DNA from: Rheum nobile
Taxonomy: Eukaryota > Streptophyta > Magnoliopsida > Caryophyllales > Polygonaceae
DNA length: 64,000 nucleotides
Reading direction: 5' to 3'
Assembly (NCBI GenBank): GCA_027886185.1
Contig: WOAB01000528.1
Location: 3,534,001-3,598,000 of the forward strand
A program made the translations under genes and the position numbers. Of the stretch, positions 10,027 to 20,333 are shown in pieces. Within the stretch, counting starts at the first letter, position 1. Each line of letters begins with the position of its first letter. The notes beneath the pieces are model-generated. The model was not told where the DNA came from. It worked only from the letters and a program-made list of their open reading frames with translations, and ran no database searches.

Positions 10027-11577
10027 TCAGGCATCACTATGACCAGCCGGTTGAGCCGATGCGTGATGAGAGATAAGCGCGCGCACATCTGCCATGAGAC
10101 GTCTCACATCCTTGCAGAGACTTCTCACATCCCTCTCCAGAGACAAATTCTCGTTCAGTTCCCCCTCAGAGTTGTCGGCCTCAGAAACCTCCATTGCCTC
10201 AGAAGCTGCAGGGGCACTCTCAACCTTCACCCAGCCTTCATCATCTTGAAGAACAAATTGCATCTTGTGCAGGTTACTGGCGTCGAACGGGCGAGAGAAG
10301 ATGCTCACGTCCTCCGATGGGTTGTACACTTTATGGTACTCAAGGATTTTCTTGACAACTTGTAGGAAGGGAAGAGCGTGCTGGAGAGTGTTCCTGGCGT
10401 GGGCCATGTGCTGCATCAGAATCTTCGGCAGGCTAATGGGCTCCTTCTTCAGCATTAGGGACAGTAGGACAATGTCCAAGATTAGAAGCCGGTTTCTCTT
10501 CTGTCCCATTGGCGTGATGTCGCTGATGAGGAAGTGGTACAGCACTTTGTTGACAACGGACATCTCTAAGATGTCGAGATCAGCACTCCCCTGAGGGTTC
10601 TCAATACCAGCAACAGCCAACACAACCTCTGAGTAGGCAAAGTCCTTCGGCCACCTTCCTTTTGGGTATTCCTCATATCCTTCATGTGGAACGCCCAGAG
10701 CAACACCAAGCTCAATGCTTGAGAACATGTGGACCTGCCCTTCCATCTTGTAACTCCCCAGAACAGCGTGGGGGCGAACTTCCATCGCGTAGGTAGAGTA
10801 GAACTCCCTTAGCAGCACCTCATCCATCTCCTCTTCCTCCACAAACAGATTGCCCCATTTTTTGGTCTCCAACAGATCATGCACCCCTTCCAGATGGTTC
10901 TCCAGTAGGAACTCAGGGACGACTCGCAGCTCCTTGACCACCGACTTGTGGCTCATGTCTTTGACATCATCAGCCGCCACCTTTCCTTTGGACGGCTGAC
11001 GACGTTGGCTTTGACGGACAGGAGCGGCAGACACCTTGGCTTTCTTTGCTTTGTTCCCTGAGAGGGGTACTGACTCCTCATCGGAGCTGACCGTTATCGC
11101 CTTCTCAGACTTCCTCTGAGAGCGTGTCTTCTGCTTGGAGGAGCAGGCAGTCTTCACCCTGCCAGAAGTCTTAGGAGCCTTTGGGGGCTCCTCCTCATCA
11201 ACTTCATCAACCAGTTCCTTGTTGAGGTCCCGCACAACCGACTGAATCTTCTCCTTCACAGCAAAGTGCTCCTCAGCTGTGACTGGGGTCTCTTGACGGG
11301 GCATCTCCTCCATCTCCTCATCAATGGGGTCGAGATGGGTTGGAGAGGAATGGACCTCTTCTATTTCAGTAGAGGAGATGGCGGTTGGGACGGATGGAGA
11401 GGTTTTGGGGTTAGGGTTTTGTGGAGCGGGGTCTGCGTTTGGGGCTATGAAGGGGACCATGGCGAGTTGGTCCTGGGTTGGTGATGGTGGAGGGGTAACA
11501 GTGGTGGTTGCTGGAGTGGTGGAGGTGGAAGGTAGGGATTGGGTAATGGCGGCGAGGAGAGCGGGGTCGGTTCCCAT
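10027..11577 (-). CDS. Extra 3' ORF of Sirevirus 1 (env-like / Transposase_32-type)
   Basis: A 516-codon frame lies between the gag region and the 3' LTR, where Sireviruses carry the ORF called env-like. Residues 1-90 are Pro/Thr/Ser-rich and 90-210 are charged with Lys/Arg blocks (possible nuclear localisation). About 215-430 is a folded domain with RWPKDFAYSEVVLAVAG and NKVLYHFLISDITPMGQKRN. The Glu-rich tail ends in a likely coiled coil (LERDVRSLCKDVRRLMADVR). The central part has the pattern of the putative plant transposon protein domain (Pfam Transposase_32), and the same block order occurs in the ORF at 26566-28170. No signal peptide or membrane span is seen, which argues against a true envelope. 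The frame is intact although pol is lost. Confidence 0.7.
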   Translation of the reverse strand: MGTDPALLAAITQSLPSTSTTPATTTVTPPPSPTQDQLAMVPFIAPNADPAPQNPNPKTSPSVPTAISSTEIEEVHSSPTHLDPIDEEMEEMPRQETPVTAEEHFAVKEKIQSVVRDLNKELVDEVDEEEPPKAPKTSGRVKTACSSKQKTRSQRKSEKAITVSSDEESVPLSGNKAKKAKVSAAPVRQSQRRQPSKGKVAADDVKDMSHKSVVKELRVVPEFLLENHLEGVHDLLETKKWGNLFVEEEEMDEVLLREFYSTYAMEVRPHAVLGSYKMEGQVHMFSSIELGVALGVPHEGYEEYPKGRWPKDFAYSEVVLAVAGIENPQGSADLDILEMSVVNKVLYHFLISDITPMGQKRNRLLILDIVLLSLMLKKEPISLPKILMQHMAHARNTLQHALPFLQVVKKILEYHKVYNPSEDVSIFSRPFDASNLHKMQFVLQDDEGWVKVESAPAASEAMEVSEADNSEGELNENLSLERDVRSLCKDVRRLMADVRALISHHASAQPAGHSDA

Positions 11578-12832
11578 GGAGGACAGTTTGGTGAGGAGGG
11601 TTTAGAGGTCTTGGGCGATGGTGTTGGGGAGGTTTGAGTTGGAGGCCATTTCTGTGAGAGAGGGAGAGTTCTGGGAAGACGAGAGACAGAGAGGAAGGGA
11701 GAGATTGCTTGAGGAAGATAAGGAAACAGTGAGGAGGAGACATACCCGGAGACTCCGATTTATAATCTTCACCGAATCTTCTAGTGTTTCCAAAGATAAA
11801 TTCAAATCTTTTCAGTTTCCAACAGATAACAATTGCAATCTTTCAACTTCTCAAAATAAAATCAGAATCTCGTCCAAATCCGACTTAGCCAGCCTAATTA
11901 CCCTTCCCAACTCCTTTCCATCAAATCAGCCCTAAATGCTCAACGCGGCCCAACACAGACTTCCATCATTACATCCTGCAAACACACGTCACCACAACCT
12001 GCAAGTCACAGAATCCGAATCGTTTTCCCGCCAAACCAAAAAGTAGTAGGGTGTGATGCTGGGGATTAGTTACCAGAGAGGGTACAAAAGACCATCATAC
12101 CAAAATATATGATATTTGCGATTGATTTTTACATCATGCCTGAGGGGTCTCCATTTGTGGATGATAAGAGAGGCTCATAGGAGACTTCAAACATGGCGGT
12201 CTAGGTAAGCTGTAGAATCAACTATCATTTGGGCTTATGATGAGGGAACAAAACATTAAGTTGATTCTTTTGGGTTGAAATAAAGTTGATTCATGTGACA
12301 AATGATGACATAGAAGATCATGCACGACATTCAGTACATCAAGGAAGTAAAAGCACATATTCAAGTTGAATGTTTAATTAATACCCAAGGAAGAGAATGC
12401 ATATCAAGACATGAAAGTTCATCTTTCACAATTTACCACGTAATCTAGCCAATCATCGAGGGAACACAACAAATAGACATGTAGTTAGGGGAACAAACCA
12501 GGCTTCGTATGGAACTGAATGTAGAGTTCCCCAACAGGTGTCCTAATGAGAAAACTGGCGTTTGATCCACAAGTTTCCCTGTATGCCAATCTTTCTCGAC
12601 ACAGTGATGTCTTTCCTAGATGTACATGGTACCTGAGTATTCGAACAATGAACAATTTAGTCATTAAGTCCTTATCCACATCTCCATTTCCTTTACCTTT
12701 GTTACCAGGCCTTTGAGTCTCAACCATTCCTGCAGGAGTGAGGTGAGACTTGCTTCATTCCCTGTCAAGTAACTGACCCTTGTATGAATGAAATACCGGG
12801 AACTTTCCTCACTTTATTCTGTACAGAAAGAG
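11578..12832 (-). other. Inner region of Sirevirus 1 where pol is expected
   Basis: After the gag stop near 12830 the frame corresponding to protease is not found; the only open piece (12485-12727) has no DSG, H2C2, DDE or YVDD motif. The rest is AT-rich leader-like DNA before the 3' ORF. It marks where about 3.4 kb of pol present in element 2 was lost. Confidence 0.6.
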
Positions 12833-14782
12833 TTAGTTTTTGCGAACCCAGACAAGCTTATGCTTTCTGGGCACAGGAGCAACATATCTAATCTTAGGAG
12901 GTTCAGCATTCATTTGCTCTCTAGTAGTGCGAGCAATCTCCTCATTGTGTTGCTTCAGAAGACACTCTTGCTTGTAGTGACCAGAGTGTCCGCAATACCA
13001 ACAAACCCTATGGCACTTCAGATCTGCATACTTGCTCTTTCCAGGCCAAATTGTTTTGTTAGAAATCCTTGAATGAAAATCAATATTATTGGACTTACTG
13101 CTTTGAGATTGCTTCAACTAGATAGCGTGAGCCTTCTGTCCATGATACCAAGCATTGCCCTCCTCAATCGAGTTTGAACAATCTTTGCCTTTGTTCCCTC
13201 CGGAGGAACTGTCCCCTTTTTCTTTTACATGCTGTTTTCCTTCGACTTTGGAGCCTTTTTGCTTGGTGCCATTGACAGGAAGTTTGGGTTGATAGTCAAT
13301 CCCAAAGCGAGGCACTTCCTTTGACTCAGTCTTCTTTTCATTCTTGGCTGCAACAAAGACAATGTCTTTTGGCTTGTCCTTCTGTTCCTCACTGAGTTTG
13401 GTTAGATCACTAAAAAGTTTTGCATTTCCTAGTTTCAACATTAATGACTCAGCCTCGAGTGAGGAGACAGAGGACTCCAGAGACATAATCTTTTCAGTGA
13501 GTTTAGGACACTCGGAGCAAGAGTTTGAAGAGGAGGATGAACCTTTATCAAGTCTGAGCACTTTGTCTGCCCAACCCTGATTTTCTTCGATCAAACCTGA
13601 GATCGATTCATCTTTCTCTTCGATTTGCTCACTGAAAACACTATTCTCATGAACAAGTTTCTTAATGAGAGATATCAAGCTCTCTTTAGATTTGTTTTTT
13701 AAGTTTGATACTAGATCAGATTCAGTTACATCATCGTTGAGTACCTCTCCCTTTGATTCATTTGGTTCTTCAATGGCCATCAAGCAGACATCCCTGGAGT
13801 GTGACGAATCTTCATCATCTGAGTCTCCCCAGGTGGCAACCATTGCCTGCTTCCCTTCATTTGCTGGAGGCATTCCTGCCTTTTTCTTGAAGCAGTTTCT
13901 GGCCATATGTCCCTTGTTCTGACAATGGTAGCACACCACATATTTTAGGTCTCTGTTCCCTTCGGAGGAACTCGACGAATCCTTGTTTCGAGACCATATC
14001 TTCCTCATGGCTCTTGTGATGAGCGCAACATCTTCATCACCATTTTCATCTTCATCTTCGACTTGGGACAAGTCAAATGCCCTTTCCACCTTTAAGGCAA
14101 TGCTCTTCGCCTTCTCCTCTCCCTTCTTGTTCAGCTTGTGATTATAGACAGAGGCGTTGCTTTCCAGCTTAGCAACAACCTCTTCCATGGTAAGAGTCTT
14201 GACATCTGTCTGAGAGTAGAGAGCAAGAGCAATGGCATCCCACTGAGAGTTGAGGCCTTGCATGAAGTGGTGAGTCAGCTTCCAGTCTGGCATTGCTTCA
14301 CCAAGGAACTGAAGCTGACCAATTAGCCCATGGAATCTGGAGTAGTACTCCTGAATGTGTTCATCTTTTCCCTGAGAGACTTGGTCGTACTCCTTTATCA
14401 GAGAGAGAATCATGTTCTTCTTGGCATCTTCATTTCCTTGATGAAGGCGTTTCAAGGCATCCCATATCTCATTGGCAGTCTTATAGCTCATGATTTTCTT
14501 GAGATCGGAGGAAAGAAGAGCCATGTGAAGGATCTTCTTGGCCCTGTTGTTTTTCTCCAACTTCTTCCAGTCATCATCGGTGTAGTCGACCTTTGGTTTT
14601 GACTTCGTCTCATCCTTCTCATTTTTGATAGCCAAAGGTCCAACTTCAATGACTCTCCAGATCTGTCCATCAAGGGAATAGATATGGGACTCAATTTGCT
14701 CCACCCACCAGTCATATTCACCGACCTTCAGAATTGGTGGCTTCCAGAATGAATCACCGATTGCATTGCTTGACGACGACAT
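12833..14782 (-). pseudogene. gag of Sirevirus 1, one nonsense codon
   Basis: The frame starts MSSSSNAIGDSFWKPPIL and shows the copia-type gag (UBN2-like) core: WRVIEVGPL, ANEIWDALKRLHQGNED, EYYSRFHGLIGQL. A CCHC knuckle CYHCQNKGHMARNC lies near residue 285. A long coiled-coil linker leads to a second knuckle, CWYCGHSGHYKQEC. A TAG at 13118-13120 interrupts the frame after HGQKAHAI; the same frame continues to VWVRKN and a TAA near 12830. The TAG sits where a Gln codon (CAG) would fit, so a C-to-T change is likely. Gag packages the RNA and forms the particle. The second stop lies at the same place as the gag stop of element 2. Confidence 0.85.
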
Positions 14783-14825
14783 ATTTCCTGCAAATTCTGT
14801 AACAAAAACAATCTAGAGCACCAGG

Positions 14826-14838
14826 CTCTGATACCAAT
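14826..14838 (-). other. Primer binding site (tRNA-Met type) of Sirevirus 1
   Basis: Minus-strand reading gives attggtatcagagc immediately inside the 5' LTR, complementary to the 3' end of initiator tRNA-Met, as usual in Copia elements. Confidence 0.88.
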
Positions 14839-15753
14839 TGTTGGATCATTAGAGTTACGTCTAAGGGAACAAAAGCTTTATTCCCACAGAAGTTGCAGCG
14901 GATTTAATATAGCAAGAAAGATAACGAATGAACTCACGATGTATAGTGGAAACCCTGATTAGCAAAACTAGTTTCTCAAGGAAAAACCATTACCTTCAAG
15001 CTTCCGCTTGAGAGGATTTTGAAGCGTGTACTTGTCTTATTGATTTCTTGTTCGATTACACTTGTATCCTGGACTTCGACCTCTAAACAACCAGCTAGAC
15101 TCGAAGACTCTTCTACAATGATGAATCGAACTCAACCCTCAAAGACTTACACACACCTCACTTCTTTTCTTTCTCTTTTTCGTTCTCTCCTTTTTTCGTC
15201 GTTCAAAGCCGTACTTAAGAAACGAATCCTCACTTCACTTAAATACAACTCGGCTAAACCCTAATCATAACAAGATAGGATATTCTAAAATCGGATTACA
15301 AAAGATATGATTTTGTTGAAAGAATAATATCCCAACCGATTATATTAATTAAGGAAGGAGTTCCTTAATTAATCCAATCGAAAGGATATTCTTCTTCTCT
15401 CTCCAATTGCCTTATCTTAGGAAAGATTCCTAAGATAACACAATCGGGTTTTCTCTCTCCATATCTTCGCGCAATCCGGCTTGATCCTTGGAGCCGAAGT
15501 CTTCATCCTTTACCACGTGTGCTTCTTGATTTGTTTCCTTAATTCAACACGCTGGATTTCTTCTTTCCTTTTGCAGCCTTGATCTGGTCCGTCACTTCAG
15601 TTCCTTGAGAGGTAACAAAGCACTTGACAGGACTTTGTTCCCTCTGAGATCCTTTGCTGCAAAGCTCCCTGTGATAACTTTCCTTGTCCCTGAAACACTT
15701 GGTACACATATTAGTTGAGTGTTTGTTACCATCAAAACCTAAGGAATTCAACA
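14839..15753 (-). repeat. 5' LTR of Sirevirus 1
   Basis: 915 bp, starting tgttggatcatt and ending ggaattcaaca in plus-strand reading. It differs from the 3' LTR by scattered substitutions (for example cattag against cgttag near its start). Confidence 0.92.
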
Positions 15754-17330
15754 CACTCGAATCCTCAATTTCACAGATCTAAATTTCATCGTATATATGC
15801 TATAACTGAAGACTTTTTTTTATTATCAGGTTTATTTGTTTGAGCAATTTTGATCGTTACATTTTTTCTTGTTGGGATTTGATTCATAGCTTCTATGAGA
15901 GACGATTTGGAATACACGATTGCTGAACTTTTTAGCCTTTCAATTTCGAAAAGAAAAAGCATATAAGAAGCAAAAAGAATGTGAATAGATCATAAGTGTT
16001 GATTTGATGAAAAGATTATAATTACTGCGAAGCTTTTATTCAGTTGTTGTGAAGCTTTTACTCTTATGGCGATTTGATGAAAAGAGAATTCTTTTTTTTA
16101 TGTCAGGTACATTTATTCAGGTGAAGCTATGTATAGGAACTGATTTGAAGGCATCCAATCTAAAGTGAATGTAATTTCTGGTACCAACTGATTCATTAAG
16201 AGAAATATGCATATATGTATACTAGGAAAGAGTATGATATGCAGGCGAAGGTGCAGTAGATTGCTAATTGTAGTCTACAAGTAGCTTTTTATAAATGTAA
16301 GAGCCAAATGAGTGAAGAATGAGATATGGTAATGAGTCTTCAAATGGATTGTGAGCCAGATGAGTGAAGAATGAGATACGGTGAAGCCCTTGATTCTGGA
16401 ACTCAAGGCTTTATTCTTCAACTTATGTCAATTCACTTTGATATGTTATGTTCATTTGAGGTTTACTTGTTTTTGCTATGGATACATGCCTTTATTTATT
16501 GCCTTCTTCATGAGGCTTAGTCATTTAAATACATACAACATGTATTGAAAATTCTAAAACCAAGACAGCTTCGCTTAACAACTACTATTATAGTGCATTG
16601 CCTAATCCATGTTCATTTCAGAGGGTTATTTGTTGCTGGAGCGCTTTCACATAATATTGAAGCTTATATATCCCTATCTAAATATTGAACAACTGCATCC
16701 TGACCTGTAATGGTGTCCAAACCTGTTTAAAGTGGTGTTTTGAAGCCTATGTGATTGTTGTGTCGATATAATATTCTCAGTTGCTACAAAAATTATTAGT
16801 ATAATCAACTTACATTTCTTTAAACCTATCTATTCCATGGATTTCAGTAGTGCCCCCAAAGCTTGATTCTAATGGTAAAAACCTTTAGGTGTTGAGGAAC
16901 GAAAGTGGTGCCCCAACTAATTCCCTGAGGGGTTGGGGAGCAGCCTAATAGCTCAGACTAGAGTATGTTGAGAAATCTATTGACAGTCTGACCCAACCTG
17001 CTCCATCTGAAGATGCTAGCAAAATTGCACTATGAAGCCAGGCTTTAGTAGAAAGCACCCATGAAGAGAGTAATGTAAGTGCCCAAGGGGAGGTGGAGTT
17101 GCCAAAATCCTCCAATGGCAGTCTTATAGCTGAGCTTGTGAATGTGAGGTTTGATAGTTCATAGACATAGAGTATTGGAACTAAAACATTGGAGGACACT
17201 ACTAAAGAGGAGCAATTTAAAGGAACTGAAGATGCTCCATTATTTAGTCACGCTGATTTGATTTCTCAAGACAATAAGACTGAAGCACAAGAGGAGCTTC
17301 TTAGCTCAGAGGATAAACCTAAGGTATTTA
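15754..17330 (+). pseudogene. Decayed host gene with a Glu/Ser-rich exon
   Basis: From about 16850 a plus-strand frame reads VVPPKLDSNGKNL, VLRNESGAPTNSLRGWG, then EYVEKSIDSLTQPAPSEDA, NVSAQGEVELPKSSNGSL, and from 17189 EDTTKEEQFKGTEDAPL to ELLSSEDKPK just before a possible donor (aag-gtatt). The frame is broken by several stops (TAG/TAA near 16945, TGA near 17030, TAG/TAG near 17160). An acceptor-like cag precedes the first block. The stretch 15754-16850 looks intronic: AT-rich, with a 28-bp direct repeat (gagtgaagaatgagata at about 16310 and 16361). I do not recognise the protein. The Sirevirus at 8691 separates it from 8198-8641; whether both belonged to one gene is open. Confidence 0.45.
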
Positions 17331-17781
17331 CATATTCTTCCACCAATATTATCAAAAATAGGCTTCATTTGTGCACTAACAATTCAATGTGCTCTGCTTT
17401 TTTGCTCCACTTGCCTAAAGCAACTTGTGCACTCTGTCATAGACTAAAATGTGTGTGTATGCATGCATATGACTTGGTCTTGTAGTGCTTCCACATATAG
17501 AATATTGACGTTTCAATTCTACTCAAATTATTATTGTCCATCTCTATATTTATATAGTTGGATACTTAGACTCCTTTATACTATTTTGCTACATTTGGGG
17601 ATAATTATGCACATGTCTATCTGTTTTACAGGATTTTGTACTTTTTCTAGCATATTCACGAAGAATGCTCAAGATACATAGAAAATAGTCTTCCATCTTT
17701 TTGAGAGGCATTGACAATGTTGAGGGCATTTTAAGATCAAGGTTACATCATTATAGGTCATAGATCACAATGCTTAGTTGC
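17331..17781. other. No gene seen
   Basis: AT-rich sequence following the decayed exon; small open frames have no recognisable content. It runs up to the Athila LTR start at 17782. Confidence 0.5.
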
Positions 17782-18176
17782 TGATAAGCACTACTTTGTA
17801 GGGCTTAACTAAGAGTCATTAGAGGATTTATTGGTGTCATTCGGGTAGATTTAGACACATTCATGTGTATAGTGTTTGGGGGCGAAGTTGGTGTTTTTGG
17901 AGGTGTTTGAGCGGTTTTGGAGATCATATGAGACACTGAGGAGGAAGCCACCAATAGTAGACGCCAAGGGAGTGCAATGAAGAGTAGAAGAACGGTAGGC
18001 TGAATTAAATTGGTTCGTTCTCTCTACTCAGATGTCCAAATGGAGTGATTCCAATTCGAGGAGTTGGATCTTGAAGTCTACTACAAGTTCTCAAAATATG
18101 AGCGCAATCCGAGTTGGGAATCAAAAGTTATGGCGTTTTTACGAAAGTGTCGCATGAGCTGAACCGAAGAACAGCG

Positions 18177-18299
18177 ACGGCGCCCGCCGTGCACATTGCG
18201 GCGCCCGCCGCCAATTCCCATCCAGGAACCTTTGCTACGACACTGTCACGGCGCCCGCCGTGTAATTGCGGCGCCCGCCGCGATTACGGTGCCCGCCGT
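18177..18299. repeat. GC-rich palindrome array B in the left Athila LTR
   Basis: Motifs start at 18177 (ACGGCGCCCGCCGT), 18198 (GCGGCGCCCGCCGC), 18248 (ACGGCGCCCGCCGT), 18268 (GCGGCGCCCGCCGC) and 18286 (ACGGTGCCCGCCGT), with a decayed one near 18305. Steps are 21, 50, 20 and 18 bp. Outer base pairs switch between A...T and G...C while remaining complementary. A TATA-like tatttaag follows at about 18409, roughly 110 bp downstream. Confidence 0.85.
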
Positions 18300-19148
18300 C
18301 GTGTCTGAAGCCCGCCGAGTCACGATTTCCTTTTATGTTTTAATTGGATTATTTTATTTATGTTTTATTATTTTGTTTTAGGTTAATTTCATATTTTGTT
18401 TCCTTTAGTATTTAAGGGTTAGAAGGGAGCTAAGCCTCCCTTGTCATCTCTCTAAACCCTAATTTCATTCTACGTATTTATTATGAATAACTAAGCCTCC
18501 CTGGCTTAGTCAGACGCTGAAGCTTTCGTTTTGATTCAGTTGTGAGATTCTCGTTCCTTATCTATTGCATGGATTTTATCTATTCTCTTGCTTGATTGCT
18601 TATGATTGATATTGATAATTTCTAGTCTGATCAACTAGGGTTTGTTGTTATTGATCTATTGCTAGATTTAGATTGTTACTGATTGAGCATATCTATTTCA
18701 GAGTAGCAACTGCATCGTGCTAGTATCTGGTTGTGCTAGTCTTATGCAGAAGAGAACTGATTTACATCCTAGGATAAAAGCTGGTTGTTTTATGCTATAA
18801 TTGTATCCAACTATATTCCTATATGTAACGCTGCTGTTAAACTGAATCTTGATAGTTTCAGGGTTGTTTAATTAGTTAGTGCTAATAGTATCTGGTTGTG
18901 CTATTAGTTATATCTGAAAAGGAATTGGAATTTCCATTGCATGAGATTTTGAATGAGTATCTAGGATCAACTTGTCATACGAATAGTGGATGTTGTTTGA
19001 CTAAGTGCTTTTCCCATCACTGATTTCACAACTTTTTCGCTTGTTTACCTTTTGCATGTTTAGAACTTACAAAACTCACAAAACCCCCATTTGGTTACGC
19101 TTGATTGACATACGGATTGCATATTTAGATAGAATTCGTCTCCCTGTG

Positions 19149-20283
19149 TGTTAGGAAACGGAACTCTCGAACTTCGGTTCCCCTGAGAGTTCCTTTCCTC
19201 AGTTTCTCTACTTTTGAAGATGACAAATATTATGATACTAATGTTTTATCTCAAAGATGTGTTTTAAGGAACCACATGAATATACCGAAGGCAGGAAAGC
19301 CAAACAGAACAAGGGAACCAAAGGAACAAGACAGCTGAAGGAATCTAGAGGAACCCAGGTGTGCCCAGAAATGGAGCTTGCTACATTGCAATTCCCGAGA
19401 AATCTGGGAACACACAACCTCGGATAAAAGGTGTCGAAAACGACTTGTCCGAAGCTTCCAAAAGTCTGCCAAGGTCCAAGAGCTAAAGAACAAGATGCCT
19501 AGAGAACCTCTACCTCGGACAGAGACGATGAAAGCGACAACACATGAAGACGTCGTTGTCCAGCAGACTGTTCCCAAGCGGCCAGCTTACTCAACCTCGG
19601 ACGAAAGCGTTTTGACAACGACACCACAAGGCTCGTCTGAGGTAGTTGACCAACCAAGAGAGATTCTGAGCTGCCTAGGTTGTTTGCACATGCCAAGAAC
19701 AACGTGGATCAAGGAGAACCACCAATCCTAGGGCAAGCTCAATCCGTGGGAACCAAGAGAGGATCGAGCTGCGAAGAATCCTCTATAAAAGGAAGACTAA
19801 CCCAAGGGTTATCTTCAAGCATTCACAATAGAAACACACTTCATAGCAAACATCAAAGTGTGAAGCTTCAAACAAGATCATCAAAGCAAACCGAGATCAA
19901 GAGGAACCAGTCAAGGAAGAAGAGCTGAGTGCTAAGTTCCTGTGACTGTAAGTGATAGTTCCTAGGTGCGAAAAGTCTGTTTCTTGGATTGACTATTGAT
20001 TGTGTTAAGTTATCTAGGATTGTCTAACTGTGTGTAAGGCAAAGGAACTGTGTGTTCGTTCCTAGGATAAGTTGTAACCAAAAGAGATAAGAAATCAAGA
20101 AGTAGACTTTAAAATCCTTTCAAAGAAAGGTAGTGGTTTTTATCCTAGATTGCTAGTTGGCAATCGAAGGTTTCCACTATAAGAAACTTGTTCATTTAGT
20201 TAATTGTTTATTTCCGCTGCTAAGGGAATTGTAAACTGTGTTCTCAGTTCCCTGATTATTAATCTAACAATCACGATCCTACA
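19149..20283 (+). repeat. 5' LTR of Sirevirus 2
   Basis: 1135 bp, the same length as the 3' LTR. A clear TATA box ctctataaaagg lies at 19781-19792. Open frames in it (for example 19378-19731) recur in the other LTR and are not genes. Confidence 0.95.
19781..19792 (+). promoter_or_regulatory. TATA box of the Sirevirus 2 LTR
   Basis: ctctataaaagg in the 5' LTR, also present in the 3' LTR near 29406. It fits the RNA polymerase II promoter that would start the genomic transcript about 30 bp downstream. Confidence 0.7.
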
Positions 20284-20299
20284 ATTGGTATCAGAGCAG
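20284..20299 (+). other. Primer binding site (tRNA-Met type) of Sirevirus 2
   Basis: The sequence attggtatcagagcag directly follows the 5' LTR end; tggtatcagagc is complementary to initiator tRNA-Met. Confidence 0.93.
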
Positions 20300-20333
20300 G
20301 AAAAGCTCTAAATCTTTGATAAGTTTGCAGATC

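Larger units (their letters stand above)
8691..15753 (-). mobile_element. Copia/Sirevirus element 1, pol-less, non-autonomous (7.06 kb)
   Basis: Two 915-bp LTRs in direct orientation (8691-9605 and 14839-15753) start tgttgga and end attcaaca. The flanks are cacta and cactc, a 5-bp TSD with one change. The minus-strand PBS at 14826-14838 fits initiator tRNA-Met, and a PPT touches the 3' LTR. Inside, in order on the minus strand, are gag with two CCHC knuckles, then about 1.2 kb without a recognisable domain, then a 516-codon extra ORF. Protease, integrase, RT and RNase H are all missing, where the related element at 19149-29908 has about 3.4 kb of pol. Mobility would need enzymes in trans. Several differences between the LTRs show it is older than the other two complete elements. 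Confidence 0.9.

Noticed and set aside
19378..19928. Several 80-117-codon frames repeated at 28882-29553
   Set aside because: They are inside both LTRs of Sirevirus 2 and show no codon bias or domain.
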